The position numbers were made by a program, and so were the translations under genes. A DNA stretch of 64,000 nucleotides from Neisseria perflava (GTDB lineage: Bacteria; Pseudomonadota; Gammaproteobacteria; Burkholderiales; Neisseriaceae): contig NZ_JALJYC010000014.1 of assembly GCF_024170405.1 (NCBI RefSeq), positions 4,259 through 68,258 on the forward strand. Reading direction: 5' to 3'. Every line of letters begins with the position of its first letter. The stretch's first letter is position 1. Under the pieces are notes generated by a model, which saw nothing but the letters and a program-made list of their open reading frames with translations, searched no databases and was not told the DNA's origin. This document shows positions 34,331-44,100 of the stretch, piece by piece.

Positions 34331-36133
34331 ATGATTCGGCTCAATTCCGAACAGCTAAACGGCAAACTCAATTTCATCCACGATTACATCTCGGCCACCA
34401 ATGCCGCCGACGGTTCGAAAATGGACGCCAACGCCAACGTGACGCAGAAAAACATCGCCACGATGGAAACCGAGTTGATGAAAGACTTTTTCGTGCAGGT
34501 CAACCGCGCCCAAGTGTCGCGCAAAATCGCCGAATTGTTTGACCAGGCCACTGCCGACGAATACATCCGCCAAATCGAAGCGCACGAGATTTATGTGCAC
34601 GATGAAACCAGCCTGAAACCGTATTGCGTATCCGCCACGCTGTATCCGTTTTTGCTCGACGGCTTGAGCAAACTCGGCGGCGAATCCAAAGCGCCGCAGC
34701 ATTTGGCTTCGTTTTGCGGCTCGTTTATCAATTTGGTGTTTGCCATCAGCGCACAATTTGCCGGCGCAGTGGCGACCGTGGAATTTCTGACCTATTTCGA
34801 CTACTTCGCCCGCAAAGATTATGGTGACGATTACCTGAATACCCACGCCTCTGAAATTGCCAACCATATGCAGCAGGTGGTGTACAGCATCAACCAGCCT
34901 GCCGCCGCGCGTGGTTATCAGAGCGTGTTTTGGAATATTTCCGTGTATGACCGCCATTATTTCGAGGCCATGTTTGGCGATTTCGTGTTCCCCGATTTCA
35001 GCCAGCCGGTGTGGGAGAGCGTGGAAAAATTGCAGCTCTTTTTCCTGAAATGGTTTAACCAAGAGCGCACCAAAGCGATTTTGACCTTCCCCGTGGTCAC
35101 CGCCGCCATGCTGACCGAAAACGGCAAATGCAAAGACACCCGCTTCGCCGACCAAATGGCGCAAGAGCTGGCCGAAGGCAATTCCTTCTTTATGTATCTT
35201 TCCGATAACCCCGATTCGCTGGCTTCCTGCTGCCGTTTGCGCAACGCCATCGAAGACCGCACCTTCTCTTATACTTTAGGCGCGGGCGGCGTGGCGACCG
35301 GCTCGATAAATGTGATTACCCTCAACATGAACCGCTTGGAGCAAGACGGCCGCGATTTGGGCGAGGAAGTGGCGAAAATCCACAAATACCAATACGCCTA
35401 CCGCAAGCTGATGGAGCAATACCAAGCCGCCGGTATGCTACCTGTATATGACGCGGGCTTTATTACGCTGGACAAGCAGTTCCTCACCATCGGCATCAAC
35501 GGCATGGCGGAAGCGGTGGAATACCACGGCATCCAAGTCGGCTACAACGAAGATTATGTTGATTTTGTACAAGGCCGTCTGAAAACCATTTTCGAGGCCA
35601 ACCAAGAAGCAACAAAACATTACGGCGTGAAATTCAATACCGAATTTGTGCCCGCCGAAAATCTGGGCGTGAAAAACGCCAAATGGGATAAGGAAGACGG
35701 CTATCAGGTCAACCGCGACTGCTACAATTCCTATTTCTATGTGGTGGAAGACGAAGAAACCAACGCGCTGGACAAATTCCTGCTGCACGGCAAAGAATTG
35801 GTCGATTGGCTCGACGGCGGCTCGGCGCTGCATTTGAATTTGGACGAAGCCCTGAGCCAGTCCGGTTACCGATCCTTGCTCGACATCGCCGCGACAACCG
35901 GTTGCAACTACTTCTGCGTCAACGTGCGCATTACCATTTGCAACGAGTGCAGCCACATCGACAAGCGCACGCTGACCGCATGCAGCGCCTGCGGTTCGCA
36001 CGACATCGACTACGGCACGCGCGTCATCGGCTACCTCAAACGCGTCTCCGCTTTCAGCAGCGGCCGCCGCAAAGAGCACGCCTTGCGCCATTACCACCGC
36101 CAGCATGAGGGCGGCAAGCGCGAAGCAGCGTAA
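34331..36133 (+). CDS. nrdD: Anaerobic ribonucleoside-triphosphate reductase NrdD
   Basis: 600 residues, clearly shorter than E. coli NrdD (about 712) because no N-terminal ATP-cone is visible; the allosteric activity site is probably missing. Zinc site CNECSHID...CSACG and the glycyl-radical motif RVIGYLKR (Gly about 567) are intact; active-site cysteines lie in FCGSF and SLASCCRLRN. It makes dNTPs without oxygen. The N. bacilliformis class III enzyme is known to use thioredoxin, and the extra cysteine here suggests the same. CAGGAGAGCAAC precedes the ATG. Confidence 0.94.
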   Translation: MIRLNSEQLNGKLNFIHDYISATNAADGSKMDANANVTQKNIATMETELMKDFFVQVNRAQVSRKIAELFDQATADEYIRQIEAHEIYVHDETSLKPYCVSATLYPFLLDGLSKLGGESKAPQHLASFCGSFINLVFAISAQFAGAVATVEFLTYFDYFARKDYGDDYLNTHASEIANHMQQVVYSINQPAAARGYQSVFWNISVYDRHYFEAMFGDFVFPDFSQPVWESVEKLQLFFLKWFNQERTKAILTFPVVTAAMLTENGKCKDTRFADQMAQELAEGNSFFMYLSDNPDSLASCCRLRNAIEDRTFSYTLGAGGVATGSINVITLNMNRLEQDGRDLGEEVAKIHKYQYAYRKLMEQYQAAGMLPVYDAGFITLDKQFLTIGINGMAEAVEYHGIQVGYNEDYVDFVQGRLKTIFEANQEATKHYGVKFNTEFVPAENLGVKNAKWDKEDGYQVNRDCYNSYFYVVEDEETNALDKFLLHGKELVDWLDGGSALHLNLDEALSQSGYRSLLDIAATTGCNYFCVNVRITICNECSHIDKRTLTACSACGSHDIDYGTRVIGYLKRVSAFSSGRRKEHALRHYHRQHEGGKREAA

Positions 36134-36176
36134 GGTGTATGCCGCATGCCACGCACGCATTTTCTCTTAATGCGAA

Positions 36177-36211
36177 AAGGCTGTCTGAAACTGCATTCAG
36201 ATGGCCTTTAC
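36177..36211 (+). terminator. Degenerate DUS-pair terminator of nrdD
   Basis: AAAGGCTGTCTGAA and TTCAGATGGCCTTT; the two arms each carry a different change, so stem pairing drops but remains. Confidence 0.6.
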
Positions 36212-36254
36212 ATTATAATAAGCGGCAAAACACTCTAACTCAATCCCAACACAC

Positions 36255-36743
36255 ATGAAAACCTTACCCGCCTTCATACTGGCCGCGCTACTGCCTGCCG
36301 CCCACGCCGCCGATAACTACGGCTACATTGCCTTTTGGCAAAACCCCGACCGCCCCGAAGTGGTAACGGTCACGAAAACCACGCAGGAAGGCGCGGATAA
36401 AGCCGCAGCGCAGGCCGAAGTAGATGATTTTTGCCGCGAACAAGACCGCAATCTGGCGACGGGCGGCAAAGTGCCCACCGGCTGCCTGAGCATTACCGCG
36501 CTGAAAAACACCTGCGCCGCCGCCGCATGGCCGCGTGCGCAAGGTCTGCTCAAATACGATAATGTGGTGGTGGTGCAAAACACCGAGTTTAAAAAAACCG
36601 GCAAAGCGGCTTTGGCGCAATGCCGTCTGAAATACGGCGAAGCGGCAGGTTGCGAAGTAGAAACCGTATTTTGCACCTCGGCGCAGGCTTACGGCAGTCA
36701 TAGCGGCTGGTCGAAATTTTGGCGCAAAGTAGGCGGGCGATAG
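36255..36743 (+). CDS. Secreted cysteine-rich protein, DUF4189-like (copy 1)
   Basis: 162 residues. A signal peptide (MKTLPAFILAALLPAAHA-A) leads into DNYGYIAFWQNPD. Six or so cysteines (FCREQ, TGCLS, NTCAAAAW, AQCRL, AGCEVE, VFCTS) follow the C...C...CAxA...C pattern of DUF4189-type periplasmic/secreted proteins. Function unknown. It is a paralogue of the next gene, sharing the YGYxAFWQNP start and the end KYG-x3-GxC-x-xETVxCT. Probably oxidatively folded in the periplasm. Confidence 0.75.
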   Translation: MKTLPAFILAALLPAAHAADNYGYIAFWQNPDRPEVVTVTKTTQEGADKAAAQAEVDDFCREQDRNLATGGKVPTGCLSITALKNTCAAAAWPRAQGLLKYDNVVVVQNTEFKKTGKAALAQCRLKYGEAAGCEVETVFCTSAQAYGSHSGWSKFWRKVGGR

Positions 36744-36785
36744 CGGTATCCGTTATGCGGAAAACACCCTCGCTATCTTGAAAAT

Positions 36786-36823
36786 AGGCCGTCTGAAACC
36801 CATGATACATTCAGACGGCCTTT
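36786..36823. terminator. DUS-pair terminator after DUF4189-like copy 1
   Basis: AGGCCGTCTGAA-ACCCATGATACA-TTCAGACGGCCTTTG; separates the two paralogues into own units. Confidence 0.75.
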
Positions 36824-36886
36824 GCTTTATAATAGGCTAACCCTATATAGATATAATGACAGTCGGCTCTTGATAACCGGGATGAG

Positions 36887-37375
36887 ATGATGAAAAAAAT
36901 ACTTTGCGCATTATTAGTGAGCACGCTGGCAGCCACGGCCTGCGCAGCGGATACCTACGGCTATCTGGCTTTTTGGCAGAATCCGAATGACGGCAGCGAC
37001 AGCATTCAAGTCAAAACCACCAAAGAAAATGCCAGCCAGATTGAAGCAGCCGCCGAATTGGAATCGTTTTGCAAAGGCGAAGATGCGCTGGCGGGCGTGG
37101 CAGGCGGCAAAGGCACCGGCTGCCAAAGCGTGATGGCGCTCAACAATACCTGCGTGGCCTTGGCTTATCCGAAAGCCGCCGGCAAACTCTCGCCTGATAA
37201 CGCCGTGGTGATTACCTCGCCGTATTTCAAAAAAGTGCACCAAATCGCGCTCAACCAATGCGTGAAAAAATACGGCTCGGCCGGACAATGCGCGCTGGAA
37301 ACCGTGTATTGTACCGACAGCAGCTATTACGGCGGCACGGTCAAAACCATTTGGAACCGCTTGAAATCTAAATAA
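36887..37375 (+). CDS. Secreted cysteine-rich protein, DUF4189-like (copy 2)
   Basis: 162 residues, identical in length to copy 1. Signal peptide MMKKILCALLVSTLAATACA-A, then DTYGYLAFWQNPN. Conserved cysteines in FCKGED, TGCQS, NTCVALAY, NQCVKK, GQCALE and VYCTD align with copy 1. The two differ in about half their residues, so the duplication is old. The second ATG (36890) may be the true start. Function unknown. Confidence 0.75.
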   Translation: MMKKILCALLVSTLAATACAADTYGYLAFWQNPNDGSDSIQVKTTKENASQIEAAAELESFCKGEDALAGVAGGKGTGCQSVMALNNTCVALAYPKAAGKLSPDNAVVITSPYFKKVHQIALNQCVKKYGSAGQCALETVYCTDSSYYGGTVKTIWNRLKSK

Positions 37376-37389
37376 AGATTGAAGCATGA

Positions 37390-37432
37390 CAAAGGCTGTC
37401 TGAAAAGTATCTTTGCTTTTCAGACGGCCTTT
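37390..37432. terminator. DUS-pair terminator, convergent
   Basis: AAAGGCTGTCTGAAAAG (variant arm) and CTTTTCAGACGGCCTTT between DUF4189-like copy 2 and dut. Confidence 0.75.
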
Positions 37433-37459
37433 CTGATTATTTTATCCTGTTCGGCGCAA

Positions 37460-37912
37460 TCAGGCTTTGCCCGTGCTGCCGAAACCGCCTTCGCCGCGTT
37501 CGCTGGCGGCAAATTCGTCCACCACCTTAAACGCCGCCTGCATCACGGGCACAATTACCATCTGCGCAATGCGTTCCAGCGGCTCGATGACAAATGCTTC
37601 TTTACCTCGGTTCCACAGCGAGACTTTTAGTTCGCCCTGATAATCCGAGTCGATCAGGCCGACCAGATTGCCCAACACAATCCCGTGTTTGTGACCCAAG
37701 CCCGAGCGCGGCAGCAATACGGCGGCGTAGGCCGGATTGCCCAAATGCACCGCCAAGCCGGTCGGCACTAAATAGGTATCGCCCGGTTGCAGCGTGACCG
37801 CTTCGTCCAAACAGGCGCGCAAGTCCAATCCGGCCGAGCCGGGCGTGGCGTAGGCAGGCAGCAAATCGGCCATTTTCGGGTTTAAAATTTTCAATTCCAC
37901 TTCGGTTTGCAT
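37460..37912 (-). CDS. dut: dUTP diphosphatase
   Basis: 150 residues. All five trimeric dUTPase motifs are visible, including AGLDLRA, LLPRSGLG, NLVGLIDSDYQGEL and the C-terminal GFGSTGK. It converts dUTP to dUMP and keeps uracil out of DNA. Confidence 0.96.
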   Translation of the reverse strand: MQTEVELKILNPKMADLLPAYATPGSAGLDLRACLDEAVTLQPGDTYLVPTGLAVHLGNPAYAAVLLPRSGLGHKHGIVLGNLVGLIDSDYQGELKVSLWNRGKEAFVIEPLERIAQMVIVPVMQAAFKVVDEFAASERGEGGFGSTGKA

Positions 37913-38020
37913 GGTTTGATCCGTTTGTTTGATTTAATGCCGCATTATACACAATCAGGGCTTGAGGCCGTCTGAAAAACACGTGTATGATATTAATGAT
38001 TCTCTAATCAGGAGGTTGAA

Positions 38021-38653
38021 ATGGATTTGCACAATATCCGTCAGGATTACAGCAAGCAGGAATTATCGGAAGTCGAATGCGATGCCAACCCGATTACCCA
38101 GTTTGAAAAATGGATGAACGAAGCCATGCATTCGGCGGTCAACGAGCCGACCGCAGTCAACGTGGCCGCCGTTGGCGAAGACGGCCGCCCCAACAGCCGC
38201 GTTTTGCTGCTCAAAGAAGTCAACCCTCAGGGTTTTGTGTTTTTCAGCAATTACCAAAGCCGCAAAGGGCGCTCGTTTGCCGCGCACCCGTTTGCCGCGC
38301 TGACCTTCTTTTGGCCGGAATTGGAACGCTCCGTGCGCGTGGAAGGGCGGATTGAGAAATTAGACGAAGCCGCATCGGACGAATATTTCGACAGCCGCCC
38401 CTATACCAGCCGGATTGGGGCATGGGCGAGTGCGCAGAGTGAAGTGTTATCGAGCAAAGCCGCGTTGGTGGCCAAAGCCGCTGCCGTCGGCGCGCGCCAT
38501 CCGCTGCACGTACCGCGTCCGCCGCATTGGGGCGGCTATATCGTGCACCCCGACCGCATCGAATTTTGGCAAGGCCGTCCCAGCCGTCTGCACGACCGTA
38601 TCCAATACCGCTTAGTCGATGGCAACTGGATTAAAGAGCGGCTGTCGCCTTAA
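38021..38653 (+). CDS. pdxH: Pyridoxamine 5'-phosphate oxidase
   Basis: 210 residues. FMN/PLP motifs NSRVLLLKEV, FFSNYQSRKG, FFWPELERSVRVEG, and the C-terminal WGGYIVHPDRIEFWQGRPSRLHDR are complete. It makes PLP from PNP or PMP. It has one of the best ribosome-binding sites in the window (AGGAGGTTGAA-ATG). Confidence 0.96.
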   Translation: MDLHNIRQDYSKQELSEVECDANPITQFEKWMNEAMHSAVNEPTAVNVAAVGEDGRPNSRVLLLKEVNPQGFVFFSNYQSRKGRSFAAHPFAALTFFWPELERSVRVEGRIEKLDEAASDEYFDSRPYTSRIGAWASAQSEVLSSKAALVAKAAAVGARHPLHVPRPPHWGGYIVHPDRIEFWQGRPSRLHDRIQYRLVDGNWIKERLSP

Positions 38654-38712
38654 TCTTTGCCAAAAAATACACGCGGATTCAATAAAATAAGGTAAAATGC
38701 CGCCTAAGTTTC

Positions 38713-38746
38713 AGGCCGTCTGAAAAACACCGTTTTCAGACGGCCT
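38713..38746 (+). terminator. DUS-pair terminator after pdxH
   Basis: AGGCCGTCTGAAAA-ACACCG-TTTTCAGACGGCCTTG. Confidence 0.8.
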
Positions 38747-38778
38747 TGTTATCGTGAGAAAACAGGAAACCAAGAAAA

Positions 38779-38844
38779 GTAGGGTGGGTCTTGACCCACC
38801 ATTTTATGACAATGAATGTTTTGGTGGGTTGAAACCCACCCTAC
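38779..38844. repeat. Nested palindromic repeat, 66 bp
   Basis: Outer arms GTAGGGTGGGT and ACCCACCCTAC enclose two smaller hairpins (GGTGGGTC-TT-GACCCACC and GGTGGGTT-GA-AACCCACC). Fully gene-free; belongs with the GTTGGGTT repeat at 28511. Confidence 0.75.
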
Positions 38845-38940
38845 GAAATTCCCAAACCGTTTAACCCCACCTGCCGCACCTGCCGCAGAAGAACCGTTTT
38901 CCGTTTCAAATAAACAAGAAAGCGCGTTAGGAGAACTCAA

Positions 38941-40038
38941 ATGGCCAAAGCCAAACAACCCACCAGCAAACGCGAATGGCGCGACGGCGCGTCTTCAACT
39001 TCAAACGCCAAAAAGCCCGCCGCCAAACGCGGTGTCACCTTTAAAACCAAAGCAAGCGGCAGCGGCAAGCCGTCTGAAAAAAACTATCAAGCCAAGTCCC
39101 CGAAAAAACCTTTTTCAGACGGCCTGAATAAAGCCGACGGCGCACCAGCCGAACGCGCACCGAAACAGCGTGCTACCAAAGCCAAAAAACTCATCGTGCG
39201 CAATCCCAACCAAAAAATCATGGAACACGCCCGCGATTTGAAAGAACGCCGCAGCGATTTGTCGCGCTTCGAGCCGGAGCGCCTGCAAAAAGTGCTGGCC
39301 GCTTCAGGCGTCGGTTCGCGCCGCGAAATGGAAGAGTGGATTACCAACGGCTGGGTTACGGTCAACGGACGTGTGGCACAGTTGGGCGAAAAAGTCACGC
39401 CCGATGACCACGTGACCGTCAAAGGCAACATCATCAAGCTCAAATGGGCCGACCGCCTGCCGCGCATTATCCTGTATTACAAGCAGGAAGGCGAAATCGT
39501 GTCGCGCGATGACCCGCAAGGCCGTGTTAGCATTTTCGACCGTCTGCCGCAGGCGGCGAGCAGCCGCTGGGTAGCCATCGGCCGTCTCGACATCAATACC
39601 AGCGGCCTCTTGATTCTGACTACGTCGGGCGAATTGGTGCAGCGCTTTGCCCACCCCAGCTTTGAAGTGGAGCGCGAATACGCCGTGCGCGTGTTGGGCG
39701 AACTGACCACCGAGCAAATGCGCATGCTGACCGAAGAAGGCGTCATGCTGGAAGACGGTTTGGCTAAAGTGGAACGCATTTGGGAGCAAGGTGGCGAGGG
39801 CGTTAACAAATGGTACAATGTCGTGATTAAAGAAGGCCGCAACCGCGAAGTACGCCGTATTTTTGAAAGCCAAGGCCTGACCGTCAGCCGCTTGGTGCGT
39901 GTCGGCTTCGGCCCCATCGGTTTGCCCAACCGCCTCAAGCGCGGCCAGTTTTACGAACTCAATCCGGCGGAAGTGGCCAATATCGTCAAATGGGCGGACA
40001 TGGGTTTGCCGGGCGAACGCCGCCGCCGGAAAGCGTAA
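38941..40038 (+). CDS. rluB: 23S rRNA pseudouridine synthase RluB
   Basis: 365 residues. A basic low-complexity extension of about 105 residues precedes an S4 domain (RLQKVLAASGVGSRREMEEWI) and the RsuA-type catalytic domain with the aspartate in GRLDINTSGLLIL. It modifies U2605 in the peptidyl-transferase region (E. coli numbering). The extension contains an inverted DUS pair (39069, 39112) that is translated in frame. GGAGAACTCAA precedes the ATG. Confidence 0.9.
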   Translation: MAKAKQPTSKREWRDGASSTSNAKKPAAKRGVTFKTKASGSGKPSEKNYQAKSPKKPFSDGLNKADGAPAERAPKQRATKAKKLIVRNPNQKIMEHARDLKERRSDLSRFEPERLQKVLAASGVGSRREMEEWITNGWVTVNGRVAQLGEKVTPDDHVTVKGNIIKLKWADRLPRIILYYKQEGEIVSRDDPQGRVSIFDRLPQAASSRWVAIGRLDINTSGLLILTTSGELVQRFAHPSFEVEREYAVRVLGELTTEQMRMLTEEGVMLEDGLAKVERIWEQGGEGVNKWYNVVIKEGRNREVRRIFESQGLTVSRLVRVGFGPIGLPNRLKRGQFYELNPAEVANIVKWADMGLPGERRRRKA

Positions 40039-40178
40039 TTTTGTAAAGCACATTGCGGTTATCAGATATGGAATGTTTCGTAAGACCAAAAATGTTGAAA
40101 TGAATTATTTTGAATAGAAGTAAAATCAATTTATAGCAATCTGTTATCCATTATTATTGACAAAAATATTCAAATTCA

Positions 40179-40213
40179 AAAGGCCGTCTGAAAAATTTTC
40201 AGACGGCCTTTTT
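40179..40213 (+). terminator. DUS-pair terminator after rluB
   Basis: AAAGGCCGTCTGAAAA-A-TTTTCAGACGGCCTTTTT. Confidence 0.8.
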
Positions 40214-40469
40214 ATATGGATACGCACATAGTGTTGTATGTGGCCTACACAAAATTTAACAATGAAAATTGCTTCAATCGCAACAAAGCGACATCCCGTT
40301 GCTAAAAATTCGAGGTGGGTGGGGGAAATCCCGATAATTCAAATATTTAGTAATTAAGTTTTATGCATTTATATTAATAATACATTAATAAAATAAAAAA
40401 ACGGCACTTTGTGATTATTTACGTAAGTAAGTGGTCGGATAAATGGTTGTAAAGGAATACTGAAAGGCG

Positions 40470-40498
40470 TTTTAGGGGTGTTTTAGAAAGCGTATAAT
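40470..40498 (+). promoter_or_regulatory. Possible adhesin promoter
   Basis: Perfect TATAAT (40493) with a poor -35 (TTTTAG) 17 bases upstream, leaving a 124-base leader. Confidence 0.35.
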
Positions 40499-40621
40499 CT
40501 ACCGCCTATTATCTTGGGTGGTGTGCGTAAAACGATTCCGTTTGATTTCAAATAATAAGTTTGCCGCCAACAAGCATTAGCCGTACAAACAAAAAATAAT
40601 CAGAATACTGAGTGCATATAA

Positions 40622-41137
40622 ATGTCAAATATCATCCTGAAAATTAACGACTCAAAAGAAACCATCCGTATCGTTGACTTTAATACCGACGGCAAAAACG
40701 CCGTTCGTATCGCAGCCCAGGCAAACGTCAACTACGAATTTGTTGACCAAGCCACAGGCTACGGCCCGGAAAACATCATGACCAAACGCGTTGGTCAAGA
40801 CCTGTATATCGCATTCGAAGGCGAAGACATCGCCACCCCCGATCTGATTATTGAAAATTACTACGCAGCCAATGGCGAAATTGGCTATGCCGACGGCGAT
40901 AGCAACCTGCTGGTCGGCTTGCACGAAAACGGCAATTACTACGCCTATGTACCCGAAAGCGGTCAACTGAATGACGCTGTCAGCATGCTGGCGGAAGAAA
41001 TGTTTGCCGGTCAAGCATTGGGCGGAACGGAAGCCTCTGCCTTGGCAGCGGCGCTGTGGTGCTTTAATCCGTGGTGGCTGGTTGGGTCTGGCTGCTTTGG
41101 CGGGTGGTATTGCGGCATTGGCAGCAGCCTCAGGTGA
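40622..41137 (+). CDS. Adhesin N-terminal fragment (BapA-type), frameshifted
   Basis: 171 codons. The first ~135 residues (SNIILKINDSKETIRIVDF ... GHENGNYYAYVP-like, then LNDAVSMLAEEMFAGQALGG) resemble the BapA prefix domain found at the start of large type-I-secreted biofilm adhesins. The frame then leaves the conserved path: after FNPWWLVG it reads SGCFGGWYCGIGSS and stops. The continuing +1 frame gives GLAALAGGIAALAAASG, the Gly/Ala hinge expected next. Best read as the 5' part of one ~1,638-residue gene with 40971-45539. The start has a weak ribosome-binding site. Confidence 0.8.
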   Translation: MSNIILKINDSKETIRIVDFNTDGKNAVRIAAQANVNYEFVDQATGYGPENIMTKRVGQDLYIAFEGEDIATPDLIIENYYAANGEIGYADGDSNLLVGLHENGNYYAYVPESGQLNDAVSMLAEEMFAGQALGGTEASALAAALWCFNPWWLVGSGCFGGWYCGIGSSLR

Positions 41138-44100
41138 AAATGGCAGCCATAAAACCAATACCAACGATACCTCTGTCGGTGCAGTTGATTCTGTTGCAGC
41201 AACTCCTGATGTTAATACTGATTCTGTGGCCATTACCGGTTCGACCACCGATGTGGCCGCCGGCACCACTGTGACTCTGACCTTGACTGACAGCGAAGGT
41301 AATACGGTAACGGCTACCGCCACCGTGGCGAGCGACGGCACCTATGCCGTCACTGCGGGTACCGAAAGCCTGACCGACGGTGAAATCACCATTGATAGCG
41401 AGACCACCGACAACAACGGCAATACGGTGACCGATACGGACACGGTAGAAATCGACCAGGTGGCAGGTGCGACCGATACGACTTTTGTTGATGTAGATGG
41501 TTATACCGATAGCGTCACTGGTAGCACGACTGATGTGGCGGCGGGCAGTACCGTGACGGTGACGCTGACTGACAGCGAAGGCAATACGGTGACGGCTACC
41601 ACTGCTGTGGCTTCAGACGGCACTTATTCGGTAACGGTTGATACCAGCAGCTTGGTTGACGGTTCGGTAACTTTGGACACGCAAACCACTGATAACAACG
41701 GTAATACCGTAACAGACGTTGATGAAACCAGCTTAGACAACATTACCGACGCGATTGATGTTAATGCATCGGTGGCGGACTACACCGTAGGTACGGTAAC
41801 GGTTGACGGCTCAACTACCGGTGTTTCTTCGGGTGCAACGGTGACGGTAACGATTGCGGATACCGACGGCAATACGGTAACGGCAACCGCTATGGTAGAT
41901 GCCGGTGGTACGTACACCGTGGAAGTTGATGTGACCGGTTTAGAGAGCTGGGATGATTTGACTGCAAGCGTGAGCGTGACCGGCGTGAACAGCACGGTTT
42001 CAGCGAGCGATACTGTGAGCTATGTGGATACGGTATTGACGGAGGCTTATACCAGCAGTGATTCAGTGGGTTATCAGATAACTGGCCAAACCACCGGTGT
42101 CAGTGAAGGTGCGACTGTAACGGTTGTACTGACCGACAGTGAAGGTAATACGGTTACGGCTACCGCAACGGTAACTTCTACGGGTTCGTATAGCGTGTCC
42201 AGCGTTGTTGACGTCAGCTCGCTTGCTGGAGGCGACCTAACCGCCACCACTACCGCAACGGACAGTGACGGCAATACGCTGACTGATACGGATGAGGTAG
42301 CAGTGGTGACGCAGATTATCTCGATTGTCATCAGCGATGATGAAGATAGCGATGTGACTGCGCTGTACAGCACGCTTGCGGCAAAAGGCACAACTGTCAG
42401 CTATTTGGCTGATGGCTCGGGCGAGTACACTGGCGATGTGGCCGATGGCGGAGCAAGCTATATTGATAACGATGGTACGGATGCTTCGACCAGCGGCACA
42501 TTGAGTAACGACAATACGCCGACGGTAACTGTGACCTTGGAAAACGCCTTGGAAAGCGATGAAACGCTGACCATCGTCATTACCGACAGTGACGGCAATA
42601 CGGTGGACACTATTACCATCTCTTCAGACGGCACTGCGAAAAACAGCGCCGGCAACAGCGTATCGGTAACGGTGGGTACGGATAGCGATGGTTATACAGC
42701 CTATACCTTTACCAACAGCCTCAGCGATGACACGACCTACACTTATGCCGCGACTGTCAGCAGCACCAGCACGCTGACCACGGATACCGAGTCTGCCGAT
42801 ATTACTTTGGATACCGAAGTCAGCTTGGACATTACCGGCGGTAATGTGTCAGGCAGCACGCTGACCCTGACCGGTACAACAGATGCTAATGCAACGGTAT
42901 TTATCGTTTATACCGACAGCACAGGGGCGACGGTAACAGTCAGTACGACTGCAAGCTCAACCGGTTCATTTACCCTGACCTTGAGCAACTGGTCGTGGAA
43001 AACCAGCCTGGATATGACCATCTATGCTGTTGATCCTGCGGGTAATACTTTGTCGCTGAATATGATTGATAACATTACTGGAGGTACCATCAGCGACTCT
43101 ACGACCATCGCCTATACTGACGGTGAAACCGGTACGGATGAAGGTTATAACGACACCACGCCGACCACTGGTGTGACGAATCAGACAACAGACAGCAGTT
43201 TGGGTTATGCCACCAGTGATGCCGATGACGTTATTATCATTCGCGGCTCGGTTTACGGTAGTAGCACAGTAGGAACTTCCTCTATCGCGACTTATGCTGG
43301 TAACGACAGCGTCTTTATTGGCGGGTATGTATCGGGAACCGGCTCGGCGGCAATGAATACCATTGACCTAGGCGAAGGTAGCGATACTTTAGGTATTGGC
43401 AGCTATGTTTGCGCCACCGTGATTGATACGGGTGATGGTAGTGATGATGTGGAAATTGGTACTTACGTCAATGCTTCAACAATCAGCTTGGGTAATGCTA
43501 ATGACACCTTGACGATTGGGGCTAATGTCAGCAATTCGACGATTGACGCGGGTAACGGCAACGATACGGTAACCATTGCGACCAATATAACCGGTAATTC
43601 ATCGGTGAATCTGGGTAGTGGCGATGATATCCTGACGGTTGGCGGCAACGTGACCGGTTCGTCAAGCTTGTATGTGACGATTACGGCCGGTGCAGGTAAT
43701 GATACGGTGAGTATTTCCGGTAATGCCAACTACACAAGCATATCGGCCGGAGACGGTAACGATACGGTATCTGTTGGCGGTAATATGGTTTATTCCACCA
43801 TCAACTCTGGCAATGGTAATGATAATGTGACCGTGAGCGGTAATGTGACCGGTGTCAGCAGCATTTATGCTGGAGAAGGTAATGATACGGTAACGGTAGG
43901 CGGTTCGGTCAACGGTACCACAACCATTGATTTGGGTAACGGGGAAAATACCTTGACGGTTGGTAGTTTTGTTCAAGGTTCAACGACCACTTCTGTTGTG
44001 GTTACCTCTGGAGCCGGTGACGATACCATGATTTTCGGTTCGACCGTTCGTTATACCAATATTTCAGCTGGTGATGGTGACAACAGCATTTCCGTTGACG

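Larger units (their letters stand above)
40039..40621. other. Long intergenic region before the adhesin
   Basis: 583 mostly AT-rich bases. It has a DUS pair, a G-rich string GGTGGGTGGGGG at 40314-40325, and a TATAAT at 40493. No coding sequence is supported. Confidence 0.6.

Noticed and set aside
41040..41110. Programmed ribosomal frameshift in the adhesin
   Set aside because: No slippery heptamer, no clear pseudoknot and no known precedent for this family; an extra base is simpler.
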